A stretch of 64,000 nt of DNA from Protopterus annectens (taxonomy: Eukaryota > Chordata > Ceratodontiformes > Protopteridae): assembly GCF_019279795.1 (NCBI RefSeq), contig NC_056732.1:178530691-178594690 (forward strand), given 5' to 3'. A program made the translations under genes and the position numbers. Shown one piece after another: positions 21,880 through 31,200 of the stretch (positions are counted from its first letter, which is position 1; every line of letters begins with the position of its first letter). The notes beneath the pieces were generated by a model, which saw only the letters and a program-made list of their open reading frames with translations, was not told the DNA's origin and did no database searches.

Positions 21880-22592
21880 CATGTTGTCCCAGACAGACAG
21901 ATACTGGATCCCCTTAGAATGACACCAGAAGCTTAGCCAATTGTTAAAGTCAATCATTTTGTCCTTGTACTGCGGTATCATTCTGGGCGATGGCAGAATG
22001 CTACTCAGAGCTAGGGTCATACCTCCCCTGGGCTACAAGATCAGACAGCTCTTCCATGTCTCTTTTCATGTAGTCCAGGGAGGCATGTCTCAGGTCATTC
22101 ACACCAACATGGACAATTTATTTTTGTTTTTATTTTACATTTGTTGACTAAGATAGTCCGACTGGATGCATGTCCATTTTCAGCAGAGGCCCGGGGAGAA
22201 AAGCTCCAAGGGTAAGCAGATACAGCATTACATATTACAAACAGACTATTTATAGAGATTATATAAGTAAGCAAGTTAAACCAGTTCCACAGGTTACAGT
22301 TAATCCTGAGCGCGTCAGGATTAAATTAAATTACACAGTAAACTGGTTAACATATTTTTACACATTCTAGAGAGAGTTAGACAGGCTTAATACATTGACA
22401 TGATCAATGACAGAGTCATATTTGTACTTGGTTGTCGAGTCACCTGAGTGCATGGGTTATGTGGCAGATCCTGGCACCAGACAGGCAGCTGACAGTAACC
22501 TTCTCCTTGTTCAGCCTGGTAAGTGGGACATCAGTGTGCCTGACTATAGAGTCACCTATGACTAGTGTGTTGGGCACGTTGTTTTGCCTAAT
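21880..22592 (-). pseudogene. CR1-3 ORF1 remnant (SGNH esterase-like)
   Basis: The sequence is collinear with ORF1 of CR1-2 (38860-39400), including the region encoding the esterase GDS and the D-x-x-H block. It is interrupted by the retroposon at 22117-22398 and stops at the microsatellite. Confidence 0.65.
22117..22398 (-). mobile_element. Unnamed retroposon R1, copy a
   Basis: The insert lies between ACATGGACAA (left) and ACATGATCAA (right), an imperfect ~10-bp target duplication; CR1-2 at 39220-39245 shows the empty site. The left end TTTATTTTTGTTTTTATTTT is a (A/TAAA)-type tail on the minus strand. The body shares TAGTCCGACTGGA and GGGGAGAAAAGCTCCA with copy b (22780-23110). Confidence 0.6.
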
Positions 22593-22607
22593 ATATTATA
22601 TATGTTA

Positions 22608-22648
<41 letters not shown>
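22608..22648. repeat. (TA)n microsatellite
   Basis: About 20 TA units mark the broken edge of CR1-3. Confidence 0.95.
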
Positions 22649-22652
<4 letters not shown>

Positions 22653-22779
22653 TGCCCATAATATCTGATTAAGTGAGTGGGATTTTCATGACAGCATCAA
22701 GGAAACATTTTCCTTCCTTCTGTGTTTTTTTTCTTAAGTTTTGAATTTTTCTTGGTATATTGATTTATTTTCTTAGTAT

Positions 22780-23110
22780 ATTTTATTTTTTATTTATTTT
22801 CCATTTGTTTACCAGGTTAGTCCGACTGGACACAAGATGACCGTTTTCAGCGGAGGCTGGGGGAGAAAAGCTCCAGATACATAGTAAACAATTATAAAAA
22901 ATAAAAATAAATTATACAAACATAGCTATTTTGTACAAAGAGCATAGAAAATATAAAAGGAGTAAAATCAGAGTTTTAGAATTGATGCAGCATACACAGT
23001 GGTTAGAATATTGAGAAACAATTAAACGATAATATTCAACAAATATACAACTGCTTGAACATAAATTCAAAAAGAAGTTTCCATAGACAAATAGGGTCAT
23101 AAACTAGAAA
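22780..23110 (-). mobile_element. Unnamed retroposon R1, copy b
   Basis: It is the same family as 22117-22398 and in the same orientation: a T-rich left end, then TAGTCCGACTGGACACAAG and GGGGGAGAAAAGCTCCA. The right end is not sharply defined. Confidence 0.5.
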
Positions 23111-23231
23111 TCATAACTATATTGATATGATTTATATTGCATTTATCTTGTTTTAATGATGGTATGTGTGTATTATTGTACGGGTCATATCTGCACAAAT
23201 ATTTGTATTAATCTATGTATTTACAGTATAT

Positions 23232-24086
23232 TGACAAAGTACTGGGTCACATCAGAGGCTTGGGAGGTAATTGTTAAGAAACTGAGAACTGTTGTAAAGC
23301 TTGGCATTGAATACCATAAGTTCAGGTTATGCTATAAGAGAATAACTGTGTAAAGATAACCATGTCAGCAGCCAGAATGCATTATAAACTGAATGTTTTA
23401 CTGTGCACAATAAGAAATGGATATATTTGCCCAAACTGTGGACTATTCCTGGGGAAATGCTATTCAGAAGTGAAGAGACATATAAGGGAACAGTTTTAGT
23501 GGCACATCAGGCTGTGATTTTTTTTTATGTCTATTGTCATGCAAAGCTGACGAAATAGTTGAATCTACCCAAGCTGGAAATGTGAGACTGTAGCCCACTG
23601 AAGGAGGGGAGATGGGAGGAGTAACTTGGCCAGGAATTGAAACTTGCAAAACTGCACCTTGTGAAAAGTCTTTTTTATCTCAGTAATGTGTTGACACTTT
23701 TGCAAGTTTCTTTCAGAGAATGTGTAGTGCATCAATAGGGACAACATTTGTAAACCTCAGCACATACCAGTCAATGACACATGAGCTGCAGACTCCCAAA
23801 CTTGGCATTCTTTTTCAGGTGGTCCATTCTAAATGAATGGAAGTCTAGTCTGACAACAAATGGTAGGGCTATTTGTTCTCACAGTCTGTGCATTGAGACA
23901 GATTTAGCTTTCCAAAGGAATCACAATGTCTGCCCCCATGAGGGCAGACAAGAGTAAAAAAATAAATAAATAAAATTAGGAATGAGCACTTATTTTGCTG
24001 CAGGCAGCTTTAGGAAGTGCAGTAAATCATGGCAAGATAAAAAATATATGTTTTTTCATTGTTTGCCCGTAGTGGTCCTTTAATGA
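23232..24086 (-). repeat. Right arm of ~870-bp inverted repeat, ends TTAA
   Basis: This is the reverse complement of 15324-16195, ending GCCCGTAGTGGTCCTTTAA at 24086. Small indels in A/T runs separate the arms. Confidence 0.8.
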
Positions 24087-24159
24087 AAAACACATGCAAA
24101 TGTTAAAGAAACATGACATACAGGTTAGGAAGTATATGCAAGATGTTTTACACATCCTG

Positions 24160-25222
24160 ACTAGGGCTGATGTTGCTATACATTCGGCAGGTTGGAGCCC
24201 CTGACAGACGAAGAAAGAGATATTTGGAATACAACAGAGAAGGAATTTCAGACCTTATGGGCAGAAACAAAAACAGACTGTGGGAAGGTAGAAGTTCCAA
24301 TTACACAGGGAGGTGCAAGGAATTACATTCCTCCTTTCCAAAAACAGTAAGCGATTCCAGTAGAAGCAGCAGATGAAATAAGAAAATCTGTGGTAGTGTT
24401 GTCGCCTCACAGCAAGACGTTGTCCCGTTCGATTCTCAGCTAGAGCGTCTTCTGTGTGGAGGCATGCGTGAATGGGCGTGCCTTCGTTGAAGGTTGTGCG
24501 TCAGGACTGGTAACTTGGCACGTAAAAATTCACTACCAAACATTAGCGGACCAGAGTTCCGCTGTGGCGACCCCTAACCCCGACCTCAAAAAACACAACT
24601 TTAAAATGGGAGAAAGCAGGCATAATTCAGAAGAGACCGTAACAAATTCACCTATCTGGCGAGTTAAAAAGAAGGATGAGAGTTACAGTTTGGGAACAGA
24701 TCTCCGTAAGGTTTATCATTACACACAGCAGACACTACATTTGATACTACATTTAATACCAGGAGTTCCAGAAACAGCAGCCTGCATAAAACCACAAAGT
24801 AACCTGTTTACAGTGACAGATTTAGCAAATGATTTTTTGCAGTACCACTTCAGAAAAGGAAATGGCAAAGTTTGCTTTTACCTTTGAAAATCAACAGTAC
24901 GTCATGACTAGATTATCTCAGGGTTTTCAGAACAGTCCGGTCATTTTGCATCAGATAATAGGAACATTCTTACTGAATTTGAGTACGAATGACAAAGTTA
25001 TTCATCATACTGATGACATTTTGATACAGTAAGAGACTGCAGAAAAAAAACATCACAGCTGAGAAAAGTTCCGAGACAGTTGCAAGGGGAAGGGTTCAAA
25101 GTAAGCAAAGACAAAATATAGTTTTTGTCACAAGTAAAATTCATAGGAACCATTATCAGAATGGCAGGGAGAACTCCTCGTCAGGAAAGGGTGAGGAGCA
25201 TTCTGAAATGTGTGTTAAACTT
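24160..25222 (+). pseudogene. Endogenous retrovirus-like pol fragment (RT region), decayed
   Basis: Plus-strand frames separated by stops and frameshifts resemble a retroviral-type reverse transcriptase from its N-terminal region to the thumb. One block before the SINE reads as the RT entry region. Blocks after 24600 contain a KKKD-type fingers motif, DLRK, a DLAN motif A, an LSQGF motif B and a TDDIL motif C. There are internal stops and a SINE at 24391-24585. No LTR, gag or env is visible nearby, and the fragment ends where CR1-1 starts. It is an old, non-functional genomic relic. Confidence 0.7.
24391..24585 (+). mobile_element. tRNA-derived SINE, copy 2
   Basis: This is the same SINE as 4082-4335: TGGTAGTGTTGTCGCCTCAC with a B-box-like GTTCGATTCTC, then TGAATGGGCGTGCCTTCGTTGA, and the tail GTTCCGCTGTGGCGACCC. 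It interrupts the pol relic. It is shorter than copy 1 and its 3' end is truncated. Confidence 0.75.
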
Positions 25223-25482
25223 TGTTAGTTTCATAGTTTAGTACTAGGCTATCTGCCCTGGGGCATTTATAAGCCTAGCCATAGTGATGTGGCTTTCGCC
25301 ACCCCATGTAATGGTACAAAAGTGTACAGAGCAGATTTAGAATACTGTGCCTCTGTCTAGTAGTGACACAGTGAAGACCCCCTTACATAATAGAATTAGT
25401 TTACTGTGCCTCTGTCTAGTAGTGACACAGAGATGACCCCTGGGGTAAACCTATGATCTCCCATCCACTCGTCAAGATTTCT

Positions 25483-28176
25483 CTAGAAAAAAGTCAGTGA
25501 GGGGCTCTGCCCAACATGAACTGGGATTCTGTTCCAGATTATGGGAAGCCTCTGAGTTATGAATCTGTTCCATGTCCTATTCATATTTGTGCTGAGGTTT
25601 AAATCTTTAGCTCTCGTGGTTCTGATGGATTTGGATTTTCTGAGGTGAAGCATGTCCATCAATTCCTGATTGGACATGACCTTGTACGTCAGGCACAGAT
25701 CACCTCTGAGCAGGCGGTATGCTACTGAATAGAGCTGGAGTTTCTTGTCTGGCAGCATATGACATATGTTGGAGACCCTTGATGCTCTTGGTGAGGTACT
25801 TTTGGGGTCTCTAGTTGTTGCAAGTGCAGGGTGAGGTACATACCAAATGGGGCACTGTACTCAATCACGGGCCTGATAAGGGAGGAGTATAGGGGTACAA
25901 TGACCTCCTTTGATCTGGATGTGAATCCCTTCATAAGGTGGGCAAGGTAGAAAGTCTTTCTAACCACTTTGGCAACGTGGGTGTCAAATGAGAGGTCACT
26001 ATCGACTTGGGTCCCCAGGTCCCTGATTACTTTTTCCGTACTCAGTGGGTTACTGTCTATGTGATAATTTGTGGGTACTTTGTTTTTCCCAAAGGGGATG
26101 ACTATACATTTTTTGGCATTTAGTTTAAGGCCATGACTCCGGCACCAGTTGTCCGTTTCAGTGAGGCCTTTCTGTAGGATGTGTGTGTCAGCTGGTGCAT
26201 CGACTATGGCGCCTAGTTTGCAGTCATCTGCGAACTTTGTCAGCCACAACCCTCCCATGTTTGCTTTCACATCTGAGAAATAAATGCCGAACAAGAGGGG
26301 TCCCAGGACAGAGCCCTGTGGGACACCACTTGTGACTGGCTTTGAGTCTGACATGGCTCCAGCGATTTTGACTTTATGGGTTCTATCCTTTAGCCAGTTT
26401 ACCACTCATCTTATGACATATGGATTTACATTTAAGCTGTTGAGCTTGTCTATGATGCCAGAGTGGGGTACTGTGTCGAAAGATTTAGCCAAGTCCAGGT
26501 AGGCTGTATGGACTGCTTTGTCCTCGTCAATGGCTCTAGTGACCGTTTCGAAAAAGTCAACCAGGTTCAAAAGGCAGGATCTGCCCTTTACAAAGCCGAA
26601 CTGGGTGGGATCAAGTGTTTAAGTCCCCAATGTCTTTTGTTTATGAGTTCCATAATGATTCTTTCCATAGCTTTGCAGACCAGGCTGGTTAAGCTTATGG
26701 GGCGGTAGTTACCAGGGTTTGTAGAGGTGCTTCCTTTGTGGAGTGGGACTACTGTTGCTGTACACCAGTGTTCAGGTACATATCCTGTAGTAAGGCTAAG
26801 GTTAAATAGCATTTTTATGTGCGGGTTTAGCTCCTCTTGGAGTTCACGTAGCACGCAACCCAGGATACCGTCAGGTCCCATTGATGCTGTGTTTTTAGCT
26901 TTGCTGAGGGCGGTTCTCACCTGGACATCTGAGATAACAGGGAGGTTACATTCAGCTGGGATAAGTATTTCTTCTTTTGGGGGTGAGGGAGGGGAGAAAT
27001 TTGCACTGAACCTGTTTGCCAGAATGTTGGCAATATCTGTGGGTTCAGTGTATTTTTTGCCATTGTGAACTAACTCTGAACATATCTGAGGGTTTCCGCC
27101 CAGGTTTCTAACATAGCTGAAGAAGGCCTTGTGATTATCTTTAGTGTCCATAGCGATTTTTCTCTCAAAGTTGGCCTTGGATGTTTTTATGAGAGAACGT
27201 AGCTTTCTACTAGTGCTGATCAGAGATGCCTTCTCTTTATGGGATTTTGCTCTGTCGTGCTGTAGCTTCCTTCTTTTGTTATACAATTTGTTTATGGCTG
27301 GGGTCCACCAGACAGGACGCCTGCCCTTGGTGGAGAGGGTCTTGGTTTTATTTGGGATTGCATGATCCATGCATTCTTGGAGATGTCCATAGAAAGCATT
27401 TGTGAAGGATTCTGCATTGTGGGATGTGGCTTCCACTGGCCCAGTGGGCTTAAAGGATACCATCTCAGTTTTAAGAAGTGTAAAGTCGGCTTTTGAGAAG
27501 TTTTTCACTGTAGTCTTTTGTGTTGGGGTGGAGGTGGGATATGTACATCCAGGGTGATTAGTTTGTGGTCAGATCTCACTAGTGAGGGGTATACTTCAGG
27601 TGTGGAGCACTTTGTCCCCATGTTTGTGATGATCAGGTCTAGTATATTATCTCCCCTTGTGGGTGAAGTGACTAGCTGTTCCACTGCATTTGAATTTATG
27701 AATTCCAGGAACCTTTGGGCTAGGGTGTTTGGGCTAGAATAATGCACCCAGTCTATGTTAGGGTAATTGAAGTCTCCCAATACGATGGTGTTTGGTGAAA
27801 CATTCATATCCTCCAATGTCTTCAGGAAGGCTGAATGGGGTTCCTGAGATTGGGAGGGTGGTCTGTAACATGCTACCAGTTGTATAGCAGTTTTGCCTAC
27901 GGTTAGTTGCACCTGGATGGTCTCTGATGCTTCATGTGTTGCCTCTAACCAGGAGGTGGGGGTGTCCTTGATGAATATGGACACTCCCCCTCCCTTTTTG
28001 GTTTGGCCTGGGTTTTGGGGCCGAAAAGCATGATACGAGGTATAGCCTGGTAGTGCTGGGGTGCTCTCAGGAGCCTTGAACCAGGTTTCAGTTACTGCAC
28101 ATACATCAATGTTCTCTATACTGACGAGTGCTTCGAGAGCCTGCATCGTGAGATTTAGACTTCTGGCGTTGAGCAT
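25483..28176 (-). pseudogene. CR1-1 ORF2 (endonuclease and reverse transcriptase), broken
   Basis: 27505-28176 encodes the endonuclease (LNARSLNLTMQALEAL, VTETWFKAPESTPALPGY, VLGDFNYPNIDW, RSDHKLITLDV). 26588-27508 encodes the linker and RT N-terminus (NYRPISLTSLVCKAMERII). 25722-26405 encodes motif B (SGVPQGSVLGPLLFGIYF), motif C (KFADDCK) and thumb. 25483-25758 is the C-terminus. There are about three frameshifts over 900 codons, so it is relatively young. The enzyme nicks DNA and copies its own RNA at the nick. Confidence 0.9.
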
Positions 28177-28205
28177 TACCCTTAATTTTTTTCCATTTTT
28201 GTTTT

Positions 28206-28440
28206 CTAAGGAGGTGGGTTTGTCTTTTGAGCCTTGCCTAAAAAAGGCACTATGGGGGAGGCAAGAGCCTTAGCCAATATCCGGAAGCCCAGTGGTGACA
28301 GATGCAAGCCGTCCCTTGCGAAGCAGCGTGGCTTGTCCAGCATGTCATCCCAAGCAGACAGACATTGGATCCCCCTAGAATGACACCAGTATTTGAGCAA
28401 ATTATTAAAGCTGATCATCTTGTCTTTGTATTGTGGCACC
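28206..28440 (-). pseudogene. CR1-1 ORF1 C-terminal fragment
   Basis: It encodes the end of the ORF1 esterase-like domain, with the conserved block RDGLHLSPLGFRILAKAL containing the D-x-x-H pair. It is truncated at 28440. Confidence 0.75.
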
Positions 28441-28615
28441 TGAGAACCTAAGCTGCCTGTGCACGTCCAGGGAATGCAGTATCCTTTCTCCTTTACTCTG
28501 AGGATTAGGAAAAAAAGGTTGGCAAATTAATGGACTGGTTTAGAGCCACACTAGACACCACCTTGGGCATAAAAGGTGGGTTAGTCCTGAGGTAAACCCT
28601 GTCTGCATGGAAGAT
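28441..28615 (-). pseudogene. DIRS-J tyrosine recombinase, left fragment
   Basis: This 175-bp piece matches 3543-3720 of DIRS-A. It joins in sense with 52651 across the DIRS-D insertion: GCATGGAAGAT on the left and TGAAGGGTTCCACTGCC on the right reconstruct the family I sequence seen uninterrupted near 63707. Confidence 0.8.
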
Positions 28616-29040
28616 AAAAAGAAGTTGTGTACCTACCATAACATTCCATGTTAGTTGTCTTCATCTCGCCTTCTTTCTTGCTGGTTGGGATCGGAGCTGA
28701 TCCTCAGCCCCGACTATGCCATCTTCAATAGCTCGAGAGCTGTTTACTGGCTCGAGGCTACCCCTTATCCCATGATGCCTAGCGCTAGCTACCCACATCT
28801 CATTTGAAATAGCTAATCCAGACATAGCTATAGGAAGAAATCCCTCCAAACAAATGGTTAAACATACCTGTCCTACTGTCTAAGTCAGTAAAGGAAACAA
28901 ACCAGCAAACACTCAGCCAGTGAAAATTTGAACTCCTCTCGGTTCAACAAGATAGGGGGATGGAGGAGGGGATGCAAGAAAGAAGGCGAGATGAAGACAA
29001 CATGGAACTTTATGGTAGGTACATAACTTCTTTAGGTTAA
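28616..29040 (+). repeat. DIRS-D 3' ITR and internal complementary region
   Basis: 28616-28810 matches, inverted, the right end 52450-52650. The ICR at 28985-29050 repeats the left terminus inverted (GGTAGGTACATAACTTCTTT) followed by the complement of the right terminus (GGTTAAGTTGTCAATC). This is the joined-end structure typical of DIRS. Confidence 0.8.
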
Positions 29041-29049
29041 GTTGTCAAT

Positions 29050-29461
29050 CTTGCCTTCGTTCTTGTTGGTTGGGACAGCGTCCCTAGCACCTACAATCCT
29101 GGGTGGCTCAATGGAACAGACTCTTCAGAACAGTGGAACCAAAGCTAGCTCTACTTCTAGAGACCACATCCAACTTGTAATGAGAAATAAATGTACGAGG
29201 ATTTGCCCACGTAGCGGCGGCACAGAGTCCATGGGCAACCTAGACTGGAATGCTACAGACGTGGCTAAAGCCCTGGTAGAATGACCTTTGTTTGATTGGC
29301 AAGTCTTTGTTCCTTAGTTGGTAGATAAAGGTAATGATATGAGACAATCACCTGGATAAGGTCACTTTGGAAACTGGGGGACCCTGTTTGCCCCGAGCAT
29401 AGGAAAGGAAAAGTTGGTCAGACTTCCTTATATCCTTCGTCCTATGCAGATAGAAACGCAA
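29050..29461 (-). pseudogene. DIRS-D tyrosine recombinase, C-terminal part
   Basis: On the minus strand this encodes the catalytic end, including CAAATWANPRTF and HYKL with the nucleophile Tyr retained. The His-x-x-Arg box region lies just upstream but is degraded. DIRS-B interrupts it at 29461/35690, and 35690-35929 continues it. Confidence 0.75.
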
Positions 29462-29690
29462 AGTACAGTTTTGTACCTACCACAAATGTAGATGTTCGAG
29501 TGTTCACCCTGCTGCAGTCATCACACTTGGGTTATCCTGCCGTCAGGCGGTCCCGCAGTCGGCCAGAGTTCCAAAGTCTTGGTCCGGCATCGGTTGCTGT
29601 CGCTTCCTCCCTGACGTCAGTGCGCCAGGAGTATACAAGAGGCATCCGACGCCATTTTCTTCAGTTTTTCTTGCCCCAGATGTCAGGTGC
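29462..29690 (+). repeat. DIRS-B 3' ITR with inward promoter elements
   Basis: It is inverted relative to 35510-35689. It carries TGACGTCA at 29612-29619 and a TATA-like GAGTATACAAG near 29630, facing into the element on the plus strand. Confidence 0.85.
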
Positions 29691-29867
29691 CCCCAATAGG
29701 TAGGCAATACATATTGCTATATAAAAATATACATGTAAAAATAAAATAATACTTTCAGTCTTAAGCAAATACACCACAGACGTAGCATAGGATAGAAAGG
29801 TATGGATAAGTCCAGCTAGTTCAAAGGTGATGGAGGGAGGGTAACCTGGACTGCAGCAGGGTGAACA

Positions 29868-29962
29868 CTCTAACATCTACATTTATGGTAGGTACAAAAC
29901 TGTACTATGTTCATCATGTTACCCTGCTGCAGTCATCACACTTGGGTAGAATCCCAAAGCTA
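29868..29962. repeat. DIRS-B internal complementary region (ICR)
   Basis: 29871-29904 is the reverse complement of the left terminus (29462-29500). 29905-29948 is the reverse complement of the right terminus (35645-35689). The two are joined directly (ACTGTACT then ATGTTCATCATG), giving the circle junction. In DIRS elements this region templates completion of the circular cDNA. Confidence 0.9.
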
Positions 29963-29978
29963 AGGATGGGTGGTGGAG

Positions 29979-31200
29979 TTAAACAGGGTTAGAAGAAGCT
30001 AGTAGGCCCTGCAAAACTGCAGTGGCAAAGCCATCTCTAGTCTTAGAATATAGAGGTAAGTGATCGTGTTTGGTGAAGGTGTGCACTGAATTCCAAGTTG
30101 CAGCTTCCAGAATATCCTTGGTTGGCACCCCCCTGAGAAAGGCTGCTGATGTAGCTGTAGCCCTGGTGGAGTGGGGCATAATGCTAGCAGGTACCGGTTT
30201 CCCATGATGCGTGTAGCAGAAACGTATGCAATGTCCTATCCATTTTGAAATGGTCTGTTTAGAGATAGCTTTTCCTTGTGATCCTGCAGCATAGGCTACA
30301 AAGAGCTGGTCACAGTTTCTGAAAGCCTTAGTTTTATCCAAGTAGTAACGTAGTTGTCTGTGAATGTCTAAAGAGTGCATGAGTCTTTCTCCTTTGTTTT
30401 GGGATTTGGAAAAAAAGGTGGGCAAATGAATGGTTTGGTTTAGGGCCACACTGGATACCACCTTTGGCATAAAGGAAGGGTTAGTTCGTAAAGAGACTCT
30501 GTCTTGATGAAAAATGAGGAAAGGCTCCACTGCCATTAGTGTCTGTAGCTCTGAAACTCTTCTAGCTGAAGTTATTGCCAGCAGCAGGGCAGTGTCCCAT
30601 GAAAGAAACTTTAAATTAGCTGAGAAAGCTGGTTCAAAGCGTGGCAGTGTAAGTTTTTCCACAACAAAGTTGAGATCCCAAGTAGGTGTTGGTGGTCTCC
30701 TGGGCGGTCTTATGTTCTTAGGCCCTCTGAGGTACTGTCTTAGGAGTGGATGTGAAAATAAAGGAGGATCAGTGTTGTAATGAGCTGAAATTGCTGAGGC
30801 GTAGATCTTAATAGATGAAAAGGAAAGTCCTTTGTGCAACATCTCAATTAAATATTGTAGAATCTGAGGAATGTTTGGATCAAGGGGATTTTGGCATTTA
30901 GCCTGGTTCCAGGTGCAAAATCTTTTCCATTTGTCTGAATAGGTTTTCCTGGTGCTGGGCCTCCTGGCCTCCAGAATGACATCCATAACAGCTTTGGATA
31001 TAGGTGTTGGTTGATTGTTTAGGTAATCTGCCATGCAGCCAGGTTTAAAGTCTTGAGCTGGCTGTGTAGAATTTGATTGTCTCGCTGGGTGAGCAGGTGA
31101 GGAATTTGTGGTAAAAATCCATGGTGGGCCGTGGGCCATGTTCTTTAGAATTGGATACCAGTGCTGGCATGGCCAGTCTGGTGCAAGGAGCATCATTTGT
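29979..31200 (-). CDS. DIRS-B tyrosine recombinase, catalytic Tyr replaced
   Basis: A long open frame encodes a core-binding domain (EARRPSTRKTYSDKWKRF, FSSIKIYASAISAH) and a catalytic domain. The latter has SARRVSELQ (first Arg), HSTRATATSAAFLRGVPTKD (His-x-x-Arg) and WNSVHTFTKHDHL. In DIRS-C, E and F the last motif has Tyr where this has Asp (TAT or TAC to GAT), so the nucleophile is lost although the frame is intact. The open frame extends upstream to 31301, but that part is the RNase H frame joined by an indel near 31150. Confidence 0.88.

Larger units (their letters stand above)
17331..22592 (-). mobile_element. CR1-3, minus-strand CR1 LINE split by insertions
   Basis: The 3' end is at ~17331 (minus: GTACCTACCTATGAACCTAT). 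RT C-terminal homology runs to 18647 and continues seamlessly at 20213 after a 1.56-kb insertion. The endonuclease and ORF1 esterase part follow, until an AT microsatellite cuts the element at 22592. A second insertion sits at 22117-22398. All reading frames are broken. Confidence 0.85.
25223..28440 (-). mobile_element. CR1-1, 5'-truncated CR1 LINE
   Basis: The minus-strand copy runs from ORF1 C-terminus (28440) through ORF2 to the 3' UTR, ending at 25223 (minus: GATAGCCTAGTACTAAA). It is closely related to CR1-2. At 28440 it joins DIRS-J recombinase sequence; the expected rest of DIRS-J is not found at its left end, so a deletion may have occurred there. Confidence 0.9.

Noticed and set aside
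24160..25222. A complete endogenous retrovirus
   Set aside because: Only an RT-region fragment with stops and frameshifts is visible. No LTRs, gag or env occur nearby.
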